From: Plasmodium relictum
Taxonomy: Eukaryota > Apicomplexa > Aconoidasida > Haemosporida > Plasmodiidae
Assembly (NCBI RefSeq): GCF_900005765.1
Contig: NC_041683.1
Span: 558,001-622,000 of the forward strand
Direction: 5' to 3'
DNA length: 64,000 nt
Part shown: positions 9,399 through 20,700 of the stretch, in pieces
Position numbering within the stretch: the stretch's first letter is position 1
Layout: every line of letters begins with the position of its first letter
Notes under the pieces: generated by a model
Databases searched by the model: none
Told to the model about the DNA's origin: nothing
Seen by the model: the letters and a program-made list of their open reading frames with translations, nothing else
Program-made: the position numbers and the translations under genes

Positions 9399-10958
9399 AT
9401 GCTTTTTCTATGTTTTAAAATAAATAATGCATTTTTAAAAATAATAAAATTATTATTTTTTTATTTATTTATATATGAGAAAATAAAACTCATTACCAGT
9501 GTATATACTCTAGAAATAAAGAATATTGTGAATAGAAATGTGGAAGATAACTCTTTGATTAAACACCTTTTTTCTATGCAGAATAATAATAAAATAAGTG
9601 AAATTTTTAAAAAAAGGAGAAAGAAAGGGAAAATAAAAGAATTTTATATTAAAAATTACGTAATAGAAAAAAAACTTAAAAAGAAATATATTCTAAATGG
9701 AAATAAAAAAGTAAAAAGGAAATATCCTGTAGAGGATAATTATAAAAAAATGATATATAAAGTTTTCATGATAAACGAAAATTATAAAAGTATATTTGAT
9801 AAAATAAATAGTAGTATAACAGAAAATAAGATAAATGATAAAATCTATTATCAGAGTTATGAACGAAATTCGTTTTTAGAAATCAGTAATAATCAAATTG
9901 ATATTCCAGTTGATCTTCCTTATTTTGAAAAAGAAGTAAGGAAGCTCATTTGCATATTAAATTTTAAAGAATTTCAACTGAATATAACATTTGTCGATTC
10001 AAAAGAAATGAAAAAAATTAATAAGAAACACAGAAATAGAAATGAACCTACTGATGTTATATCTTTACTACATTTCGTGAGTAATAAGTCAAATGATTTA
10101 AATGATGAATTAGTAAATAATGAAATTCTAGATAAACAATATTTAAAATCTGGAGATATTTATTTGTGCCCTGACTACATAAACAGAGAATGTTTTTTAT
10201 CGAAAGTAAAATATGAAAATAGAATTCTTGATAAAAATAAATTGAAAAAAGAAGATAATAACGATGAAGAAGAAAATATTCGGGGTGTTAACAAACTTTT
10301 TCAGAACGTTTTCAGTGTGAACGAAAGATTGCCTTTTTATGTTTTACATGGTTTAGTACACTTAATGAATAAAGATCATGAAAAAGATTTAGAAGAATAT
10401 AATGATTTTATGAATATTGAAGAAGATGCCATCGAAAAATATATGAATTTTCATCATTACACACAAACATTTTATAGTCATTACATAATTGGCTTTGGTA
10501 CGGATATACTAAGTGTTTCAAGAGTGCATAGTATTATTCTTAAGAAAAATAAAAATAATTTCATAAATAAAGTTTTGAATTCATTAGAATTAAAGGAATT
10601 AAGAGAAAATATTGGAATTGACAAAAATATTAAAAAATTGGCAATGTATATAAGTAAAAAATTTGCTGCAAAAGAAGCCATACTTAAATCTATTGGGAGA
10701 GGTTTAAGTTCTATATCTAAATATGGATTAAGTATGAATGATATAGAAATAAGAAATGATAAGTATGGAAAACCTGATGTTTATTTATATAACAAAGCGA
10801 AAAAGGTTGCAGATGAAATGGGCATTGTGAAAATATTTTTATCAATAAGTGATGAAAAAATTATAAGTACTAATAATTTTAACTGTAACATTACTTCTAA
10901 CAATAATAGTTCTTATTTAATTCATGCTCAGGCACTTGCTGTTGGTTCTAACGTATAA
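9399..10958 (+). CDS. ACPS: YbeY endoribonuclease - holo-ACP synthase (AcpS) fusion, probably apicoplast
   Basis: 519 aa from ATG 9399; the open frame extends to a TTG at 9375, but 9399 is the first in-frame ATG. Residues 1-35 are a hydrophobic leader followed by a Lys/Asn-rich stretch, as expected for a bipartite apicoplast-targeting sequence (inference). Residues about 175-360 are YbeY-like: VDSKEMKKINKKHRNRNEPT, DVISLLHF, and the metal-binding HGLVHLMNKDH with H317, H321 and H327, the HxxxHxxxxxH signature of this rRNA-processing RNase. Residues about 363-519 are AcpS-like: IIGFGTDI with Mg-binding D369, KFAAKEAILKS with E426, GLSMNDIEI, KYGKPDV and LSIS. The usual SH after LSI is SD, followed by an Asn/Ser-rich insertion before the last strand (AQALAV). 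AcpS transfers phosphopantetheine from CoA to acyl carrier protein for type II fatty-acid synthesis. Both catalytic centres look intact. A short upstream ORF (ATG 9370, stop 9385-9387) precedes the start. Confidence 0.88.
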   Translation: MLFLCFKINNAFLKIIKLLFFYLFIYEKIKLITSVYTLEIKNIVNRNVEDNSLIKHLFSMQNNNKISEIFKKRRKKGKIKEFYIKNYVIEKKLKKKYILNGNKKVKRKYPVEDNYKKMIYKVFMINENYKSIFDKINSSITENKINDKIYYQSYERNSFLEISNNQIDIPVDLPYFEKEVRKLICILNFKEFQLNITFVDSKEMKKINKKHRNRNEPTDVISLLHFVSNKSNDLNDELVNNEILDKQYLKSGDIYLCPDYINRECFLSKVKYENRILDKNKLKKEDNNDEEENIRGVNKLFQNVFSVNERLPFYVLHGLVHLMNKDHEKDLEEYNDFMNIEEDAIEKYMNFHHYTQTFYSHYIIGFGTDILSVSRVHSIILKKNKNNFINKVLNSLELKELRENIGIDKNIKKLAMYISKKFAAKEAILKSIGRGLSSISKYGLSMNDIEIRNDKYGKPDVYLYNKAKKVADEMGIVKIFLSISDEKIISTNNFNCNITSNNNSSYLIHAQALAVGSNV

Positions 10959-11873
10959 AATTCAAAATATAGAGAAGAAAGGGTCAAAACTACCAACGCA
11001 TAATTAAATTATTTTTTTATATATGAAATCATATTAAAAAATTTAAATTAATTTTTTCATATTTTTTAATACTCCTGCATATATTGACAAACATTTATTA
11101 TCAATTTTTTTTTTTATTTCATAAATAATTTTTTAATTCAAAAAATTTCAATATTTTTAAAGAATTACAAAAATATTAAATGCAATTTTAATATTTTTTT
11201 GTTTCCCTTTATTAAGTTATACAATTAAAAATGGAATTTTTTTTTTTTTTTTTTAAAATTTAATAATACAGGGATTGTAAAATGTAAAATTCTTTTCAAT
11301 AAAAATTATCAAACTTTATAAGCAGATTTTGTGATTTATTTTTGTTTCCCAGCTTTTTCATTGTTATTATGAACTATTTACAGTGTATAGATACATAGGT
11401 AACTACTTTTTATCAAAAAATTCTTTTTAATTTTCAAGTTACAACCTTATATATAAAATGAAATTCAAGAAATTTTTAATATTTTCTTCAGGATATAGAG
11501 AATGCACATAATAAAATTTATATAAAAAAACTTTTTTTTATGTAATTTAACTCCAATTCATGGAAACCTCCGAAAAAAAAGCTTGTAAAAAATTTAAAAA
11601 AAAAACTGTTCCGAAAAATAAAATAAAAAATCATTCTAATTTTATGGTTTTTTTTTTTCTACTGAATATATTACAACAAATGTTTCTAAAAAAAAATTCA
11701 TTTAAAAATCATACATTCTTATATAAACGTTTTTTTTTTTTTATAAGATTTAAGCAAAATAAGAGCTATCTAAATCGTATATAAAAAAACTCAATGTGTG
11801 GCAAAGCACCAAAAAAAAAAAAAAAATGCTTAGAAAAAAACTGTGAACATGAACAATAAAAAAAAAAAAAAAT

Positions 11874-11929
11874 ATATGCTAAAGCAAAAAAAAAAAAAAA
11901 ATATGTTGAAGCAAAAAAAAAAAAAAAAA
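11874..11929. repeat. Two ATATG(C/T)T(A/G)AAGC-A(16-17) units
   Basis: Two near-identical units, a 12-bp head followed by 16 or 17 A, sit in tandem. A related degenerate copy (A-run then TGCTTAG) lies at about 11810-11835. Low-complexity DNA; no function is proposed. Confidence 0.6.
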
Positions 11930-12129
11930 TTTAAGAAAATTGTAATTTTTTTTTAATCTACTTATTGAATATAATTTTTATTAAAGATATCTTTATAATT
12001 TTTTTTATATCTTAAATTCTTTATTTTTTATTTTTCAATTAAAAATATAAAAGGAAAAAATTGTAAATTCATGTTTATTACTTTTTATTAATTTTAATTC
12101 GATATTCGAGTGAATTAGATTAATTGCAA

Positions 12130-12164
<35 letters not shown>

Positions 12165-13137
12165 TTAGCTGAGCTTATATAATTTACATATATATAGGTA
12201 TATTTATCTTACTCTTATATATATATATTTTTATATTTAAGACTATGTATGTACTCATAAATGTTTGAGAGTACTTTTTTTTGCTTTTATGTTTTGAATT
12301 AACTTTTTTAAGTTCTTAATACTTTTATAAATTATTTAAATTTTTTACTTTTTTTTATATTTATTATTATATGTAGAATAAATAAAAACGAAATTTTGTT
12401 ATTAATTTTTAAAGAATATAAATAGTAAAAATACATGTATATAAGATATAACATGCATACACATTTTTACACACTTCTAAATTTAATAAAAAAAATTTAT
12501 AATAGCAAAGTTATATTTTCATTGAGCTTATACTATCTACATAATTAATTTTATTTTTATTAAAATAATTATATTGAATTTTTTATTTTATGTGTTATAA
12601 TACTACAAATGTTTTAAGTAAATTTGCTTTATAATAAGAAATATATTTAAATTTTTATGTAATTATAGATTAATTTTGTTTTTAATTAATATTTTACATT
12701 GATGTAAATATTAATTTTTATGTTTTAACCAATGATAATATATATAAATTTTATTTATATGAACTTTTTTACTATTTTAATGAATTTTTTCAATATCATA
12801 CTGAAAAGTTGAATGCTACTATTCTTCCAGAGTTTTTCAAAAAAATATATGAGGAAAAATAAATACTATATTAAAATTGCATAAGATATTTTAAATTTTA
12901 TGTTTTTAAGAACTGTATTAATCATAACTTTCACTAAACCTTTTCATTTCATGTTATTTCAAATAACAAATTTACAAAAAAAAAAAATTGTTTAATTAGT
13001 GAAATAAAATTGTATAAATTTCAATTTTTTTTTTTTTTTTTTTGGAGCATGCACTTAAACTAAATCATACAAAATTACATGTATAATAATATTTTTTTCT
13101 TTTTTCTATATTTTTTTTTTTTTTTTATAAACATATA

Positions 13138-13145
13138 TGCATGCA
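13138..13145. promoter_or_regulatory. TGCATGCA element upstream of ApiAP2
   Basis: TGCATGCA within the 10-bp palindrome ATGCATGCAT (13137-13146), about 1.6 kb upstream of the AP2 start codon. A related GCATGCAC lies 90 bp away at 13047-13054. Candidate ApiAP2 site by motif match only. Confidence 0.4.
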
Positions 13146-13236
13146 TACTCGTATATAGATATATATAGATACAAGCGAAATAACATAAAAAATGCACACA
13201 CAAATATATATGTATATATTAGTATATATATGAATT

Positions 13237-13264
13237 CTTTCTTTCTTTCTTTCTTTCTTTCTTT
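13237..13264. repeat. (CTTT)7 microsatellite
   Basis: Seven CTTT units followed by poly(dT). A pyrimidine tract in intergenic DNA. Confidence 0.9.
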
Positions 13265-13735
13265 TTTTTTTCTTATTTTTTTTGTAATGAAGCATTGATA
13301 AATTATAGAACAAATTTGGCTCTTAAATGAAAACGTGTTTCATATTAAGGACAAAATGAGTCTACAAAATTTTTGAAATATTTAAAACGTATTTGGTAAT
13401 ATATATATCAACATAAAATATCAAACAAAACACAGAAGGTTTTAATTTTTAAACAATTAAGTTTTTTTGTTAATTTTGTAAATTTTTGTTAATTTAAAAT
13501 TTTTTTTTTTTACTTTTTAATTTTATTATTTTTAATATTACACATACATAAATATATTAACATAAATATATATTTTACATATAATTTTTTATTTTATTTT
13601 ATTTTATTTTATTTTTTTTTTCATATATAGCAGTTCAGAAAAAAAGTATATATAAATATATTTTTTTTTTTTTTACAACTAGCGAGGAATTTATATATGA
13701 ATAATATGAACATGTTCGTGTTTTAAAGAATATTT

Positions 13736-13738
<3 letters not shown>

Positions 13739-13785
<47 letters not shown>
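13739..13785. repeat. (AT)n microsatellite, 47 bp
   Basis: Uninterrupted AT dinucleotides, about 23 copies, upstream of the ApiAP2 gene. Confidence 0.95.
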
Positions 13786-13794
<9 letters not shown>

Positions 13795-14539
13795 AAATGT
13801 ATGAATACACATTTTGGGTTTTATTAAATTTTTGTTTTTAAAAAGTGTAATTAAGTGAAATAATTTTCATAATTAACATGCAATATTATTTTAATGTTAT
13901 TTATTGTTTTAAGAGTGAGTATAAATATTGTTTATTTAATCATGTGAAATTGTAATTTATTAAGCTTCATATATTTTTGCTTGTTTGTTCATTTTCCGTA
14001 ATAAGTTTACATAAAATTTATATGTGAATATACTCTTTTTAATATTATAATTTCTTTATGTTTATTATTTATTTTTTTTTTTTTTTCATAATATTAATTC
14101 TTTAATAATTTATTTGTTGTATTACCGATGTTTGTGTACTTTTGAATTTTCTTAATTTATCTGGTTTATGTATGTATTTTTTTAAAATTTTATTTTGCAT
14201 CATTTATTAACAAAATTATGAAATATACATATTTTATTTTTTTGAGCTTTATATTTTACGGTTTTAAATATTTGTTAATTTATTGACTTTTTTAATATAT
14301 ATAGTTATCAATATTGTTCTACTATTTTTTATTTCAACTTTTATATTAAGAATTTAGACTTGCTACATGGGTTTAATATATGTATATATGTTTGCGCATA
14401 GTATTATTTATAATTTAATTATATTATATTATTAATTTTATATATAATTTAAGATATTAAGACAAATAAAATAAGATGAAAAAAAAATTATTAAATTTAT
14501 ATATTTTATTTTTGTAAAGTTTCAGTGGTGTATTTTTTA

Positions 14540-14545
<6 letters not shown>

Positions 14546-14594
<49 letters not shown>
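14546..14594. repeat. (TA)n microsatellite, 49 bp
   Basis: Uninterrupted TA dinucleotides ending about 130 bp before the ApiAP2 start codon, so probably within the 5' UTR or core promoter. Confidence 0.95.
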
Positions 14595-14597
<3 letters not shown>

Positions 14598-14724
14598 TTA
14601 ATGGATAAAGAATATATTTTTGAGTATTGAAGTTCTAGAAAATATATTAAAATTAAGTAGTAACATGAAATTATTAAAAAAAAAAAAAATTTATTAAAAA
14701 AGTTTTGATTCTTTCAAAGTAAAA

Positions 14725-17700
14725 ATGAGTAATTGTAGTCTTAAATGCAGTATTTTACCTTGCGTACACACATTAAAAAATAAAAATGATTTAGATTTTT
14801 ATGATTTAAAGGAAAATATCATACAAAGTTGTAAAAATGAAATAAATATTAATACAGAAATGACAAATTTTAAAAATATAAGTGATAATCATAATATGGA
14901 TAAACAGTTAAGTAATAAATTAAAAAACACGAAAGTAGAAAATTGTATTAAGAGTGATATGAACTTAAAATTAAAAGATTTTAATTTAGAGGAACTTATT
15001 AGTTCATTTCAGAGAGATAAAAAAAATATATTGTTAAATACTTATAATTATTATTTCCATAATAATTTCTTCTATTTAAATGAAAAGGAAAAGAATGAAG
15101 TGAATGATGATATAAACATTTACTATTACAAGCGTTTATCTCTTAATATTATGAATTTTGATTATGAAAAAGATTACAAGCAAGATAAACTTAATGGTGT
15201 GAAACCAATTTTATTTAAATCTGAAAAGTGCGATTTTAATCAGAAAATATTTAGAACTGCTTCATATGATGACATTTTTTTACAAAAAATAAAAATTAGT
15301 AACATAGATAAAAGCACAAAAAAATGTATCAAAAAATATAAAATTCCATTTGAACCTAATTTTTATAGCAACCGATTTTTTTTTTCAGATAAATATATTA
15401 ATGATGATTCATTTCTTTTAAGTAATAATTGCACAAAGTATTGCAATTCATTGTCCATTAATAATAATAATTCAATTCTAAATACGAATAATAAGACATT
15501 AAAAAATTCCTTAAGTCATATAATATACATATTACGATTTGAAGGCCCACCACCACATTTTTTAATAATAAAGTTCAATAAAAAAATTAAAAAAGCTTTT
15601 ATTATAAAAAAGGTACCAGTAAATAAAAATATTTCTTTTAATCTGGCTAAATTCATTGCAGAAAAATATATACAAATTCTAAGGAAAAATTTAAAAAAAA
15701 GAGAAAAAAAAATGGAAAAGATAAGAAGTAATGGAAATAATCATGATAACCAATTAATTGTTAATAATTCTAATAATAATAATGAGATTTATTATAATAA
15801 TAAGCAATTTGAAATTAGAGGAGATAATGATAATAATTCGAATCTTATTAATAATAATAGTAACATTGACAACTCGAGAGAAATTTTAATTAAAAATGAT
15901 GAAATTTTAGATGAATTTTGTGAAGATTATTTTAGCAATTACCTCTTAAATATAAATTCCTTAACTTATGAAAACTATAATTCAGAGAATACCTGTAGTG
16001 AAAAAATATATACAAACGAATATTTAAATATTGATTTAGAAAAAATAGTTTTTAACACTAACACTGAAAAATATATAAAATTTTTAAACAACATTAAAAT
16101 ATATTTTTTAAAAAAAGTAGATGATATAAAAAATTGTAACATTGATAATGTAGATAATTCAGAAAATAAATTAATTATATTAGTAAATATAAAATATGGT
16201 TCATCAGTTAAATCAAAAATTTTTATCTTTACAAATCTAGTAGATATGGAAAGTGAATATGAATATATAGATATATTGGATAAAAAACATAATGATGATA
16301 CTTTTTGTTCCAAATTATATAAAAGCAAAAACGATAAAAAAAATGAAAGTGACAATAATCATAAAAATACCTCTAGTGGTTCAATAAACAGTGATACAGA
16401 CATGAATACAAAGATCAATAATGTAAATACTATCAAAAATAACAATAATAAAAATATTAATAACACAGATAACAATTATAATAATAATACTACATGTAAT
16501 AAAAATTTTTTTTTAAATAACAATGAATCAAATTCTACAATTGAAAATAACGATAATAGTCCTCTTGATATATATAAACATGAGCATAGTGACTATATTT
16601 TTAGTGCAGATAACATGAATGAAAAAATATTAAATAAGGAAATTTCGGATGATGATACAGTTCCTAGATATAATTCTGATAGAAGTGTTGATGAAAATAA
16701 AAATAATATAACATTGATTGACAAAGAAGTTAAAAACCTTGATTACCTTTTAGAAAATGAGGAAAACAAGTATAATGAAATAAATATATGTAATGATAAA
16801 AATAATGTAAGTATGCAAAAAAAGAAAAAGATGTCGCAAAAATATAAAAGAAAAATAATTAACTTTATACGCAATAATGTATATATTAATTCATATATAT
16901 ATAATTGCTTTGAAAGTACGGATATGAAAAATAACCTTTTTAAAGATGATGTGATTATAATTGATGCCACAAAAGATCAGTTAATAAATAATTTACCATA
17001 TTATGTATATGAATTAAATAAATTTGTTTTTATTAAATTTATTAAATTTGAAAATTATATAAAAAGAAATCACAAATTAGCAGAAAGATACATAAAACAT
17101 TTATTACAAAGTAATGTAAAATGTATAAACAATTATATGATAGGTATGAGATGGATACCTGATATTTTTGCATATGAGTATTATGTTTGCAGGATCACTG
17201 AAGTTAACTCTGAAGTAAAAGAAAATAAGAAAAGTTTAAAAGGCAATTATTCATTAGCTTTGCAAAAAAATTCAAATAAAGGTTCTATAAAATATTTAGT
17301 AGATTATGAAAACAAAATAATTGATAATGTGTTATGTGTTCTTCATGAATATTATCAAACAAGCCTATTTACTGAAAAATGCATTTTTAATTTATTTAAG
17401 CTAGTATTGATGCGTGTTAGTATGTATGCCGATGTTATGAATAAAAAGATTATTACTTTAGACCTGGATAAAGCAATGCATAGAATGAAAAAATTTTCTG
17501 AACCAATAAATATAAATGATCTTTGCACATTATCTGAATACGAGAATTTAACAACAAATAAAAATATAGATATGGATTCTGAGGTTGTTTTGAAAGAACA
17601 AAGTAACAATTTGTTGAGATCATCAAATTGGAGTAATTTAAATAATGATATGAATTCCTTAGAATGTAGAGATAATGACATAAAAAATAAAAATAACAAT

Positions 17701-20700
17701 ATAAGTGTAACATATACTTATAATGATAATAATGCAAATGAAAGAAGTGTTTCTAATAAAGATATTCAAATAAAACATGTTTCGGATAGTGATATAAGAA
17801 AATCAAGCAACTCATCACATAATAAATATAATCAATTATTTATTAAGAAGGATAAATATGAAAAAGAGTCATCTCTACAAAATAAATTTAAGAATAAAAA
17901 AAAGGTGAGTTATAACTTAGATAATACATCTTTATCATTAAAAAAAAAGAAAAGTAAAGCTGAAGGCTATGATTTATTAAAAGGGGAACCACTTTGCTTA
18001 AAATATTACAGTTCATCTTCTAACAACGTGCTAGTTAACATAGAAAATCATAAAAAAGGATATTATTCTAATACAAGTGATTTAAGTACCAATTCTCACA
18101 ATGCAAAACATAAATATCATTTGCGTAGTAACAACCCTCACTCAACAGATAATTATTCATCTGAAGAATATATGACAAGAAGCAACTTGAGGAATAGGGA
18201 AAAAGGGAAAAATAAAATGGTTTATAAAATAATGAATAAGAATGGTCTGATAGAGCCATATTGGTGGTTTTTTTACAATTTATATACAAATGCTTGCGTA
18301 CAAAGTGATAAAACAAACCCATTGGCATCGAAGATAAGTAAAACAAAAAATTCATTAAAAAAAGGTGAAGAAAACATAAACTTACTTAATAATAGCGATA
18401 AATCTGGTAAGGGAAATGATAATGATGATTACAGAAAAATATTAAAAAAATACAAATCTAATTTATTAAATCATTTTAATACAAGAAATAATAAAATAAA
18501 AATAAAATACATTTCAATGGTACATGATATAATATATAAAAAATTTATTCTTTTAAAAAATACTATTTTTCCAAGGAATATACATGAAGCAGAAATAATA
18601 TATACATTATTTCCTCATGAATCTCAAACCTTTATGTTTGTATGTACTGATGATAATTTGAAGTATCAAAATCAGAATTTTCTTAAATATATCTCTTTCA
18701 GTGATTATATAATGACTTACAACAAAATAGATGAAAATAAGAGAGATATTATAAATAATATTCATGAGAAAAATGATATTTTACATATAGAAGAATATAA
18801 TGGCTTAGAAAATAATAAAGTAATAGACAAAGATTTTTATTTAGATCATTTTATCATAGGTGATTCAAAGGATGCGTCAAATGTACTAGTAGATAATAAT
18901 TTTAAATATTCGCACACCCCTAACTATGATAAAATTAAAAGGAATAATAGAGAAGCATATTCTTATTCAAAAGAAATAAATGATATTAAAAATTTGAGCG
19001 AAAATAAATGTAACATTAAGATATTATTGAATAATGTAGAAGAAAGCAATGATAATGGTACTAAGAATAATAGCAATGATGAAAAAGATAGGAATAATTA
19101 TATATATAACGGTAATGGCATTAAAGAAAATTCTCATAAAGTTTTTGACTTTGAAAAAAATAAAAGAGAAATAAAGCAAAATGCTTATTATGATTACTTT
19201 TTAAATGACAAAAATTTGTTAAATACAACAGAAAATTTTCATGCTGTTGGTGAAAAAAGAAGTGTTTCAAGTACTAATTTTGGTAGGAGTAAATATTACG
19301 AAAATATTGGTGAAGATGAAGAAAAAAAAAATACAAGTGATAATGATATTTCTTTAATTAAGAGAAGAAGGAATGGTAGTAAAAGAGCAAAGAGTAATAA
19401 TTTATCAAATGCAAAAAATTACAGTATGTGCAATAAAAATGATGTAAATAATGAAGAATTATTAATTCCTATGGGGCCTTTGCCTACAGGTGTTTATTTT
19501 GATTCGGCAAGAAAATTATGGAGATGTCAATGGAAAGAAAACGGGAAATTTAAAACAAAAGGATTCAGTCTTATACACTATAATACGTTGGAAGAAGCAA
19601 GAAAACAGTGCATTATATATAGATGTGATGTAGGAAATATACCTGTGAAAAATGAATGGTTAAACCCTGTTTATGTCAGCTCTTCATATTTTTTTAATAA
19701 AAAGTGTGCTAGTAGTAATAATAATAATACAAATTATTCAAACAAAGAGTTAAAGACTAGTTCTTTGAATTTAAATAAACTAAAAGAAAAAACAACTAAT
19801 ACTACTAAAAACTTTATTGATGGATCAAGTAAAAATTCTAGTGATCATTGTTATAATAGCAGGCATTCTACAAAAAATAATGTATCTACAAGCTTTTTGA
19901 ATAATGAAAAAGGTGATGATATAGACATCTCTATTTTAAAAGAATTCGTTTCAAAAAATAAAGAAAATAGTCAGACACTGTGTTTTAATTCTGAAAAAGA
20001 AAAAACTGAGATGGATAGTATTAATTCTCAAAATAGTAAAGTGAAAACCGTTAAAGAAGAAAATAGAGAATTATTAGATAAAGGTAATATTGAAATGCAA
20101 ATAAAAAAAAGTAATGGTGACTTAAAAATAGAAAATGATTGTATGCTAAATGATGATTATACAAAAGATAAATATAATTTAAATAATAAAGAAAATTTAG
20201 AAAATTTTATTGATTCTTCTAATAAAAAATATTTAAATACTTATAATAATATTGAAAGTTCATTTTCTTTAGGAAAAAAAGGTACTAATGATGAATTAAA
20301 AATGAATATTAGTGTAAATAATGAAATATATTCACCACTTAAGAAGTTAAAAGGTAATACTGTGAAAGATGTTAAGTTAAATGAAATAAAAAATGAATCA
20401 GATGATTGTAATATTCCAATGAAAACAAAATTAAAATTTGACGAAAATTTAAATAATCAAAATAACTTTACGAGTTATAGTGATAATGATAATAATTTTA
20501 ATTATTATAATAAAAAGAAGAATGGTCAAATTGCATGTATAGAATATGACATTATTTTTAATAAAGAAATGAATAAGGAAAAAGGGAAAAATTTTCAGGA
20601 ATCATCATCCAATTCTATTATTAAAAAACAATATTCTTCAGATATAGAAGATAATAGATTGAATAATTTAAGGCAAAACACAGATATGAAATATACTTAT

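Larger units (their letters stand above)
10959..14724. promoter_or_regulatory. Long intergenic region upstream of the ApiAP2 gene
   Basis: About 3.8 kb between two tandem plus-strand genes, presumably the AcpS 3' UTR followed by the promoter and long 5' UTR of the AP2 gene. It contains an A-tract repeat (11874-11929), GCATGC-type elements (13047-13054, 13138-13145), a (CTTT)7 tract, an (ATTTT)5 tract at about 13591-13615 and two (TA)n tracts of nearly 50 bp. The open frame at 11560-11784 is discussed under rejected items. No RNA gene was recognised. Confidence 0.6.

Noticed and set aside
11560-11784. 74-codon frame starting METSEKKACKKF
   Set aside because: It has an ATG, but consists of Lys runs and Phe runs translated from A and T homopolymers and lies in a homopolymer-rich spacer. 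Kept only as a possible small ORF to test by RNA-seq.
13739-14594. Centromere candidate from long TA tracts
   Set aside because: The tracts are short isolated microsatellites in an ordinary upstream region; there is no kilobase-scale, near-pure AT core with its own repeat structure.
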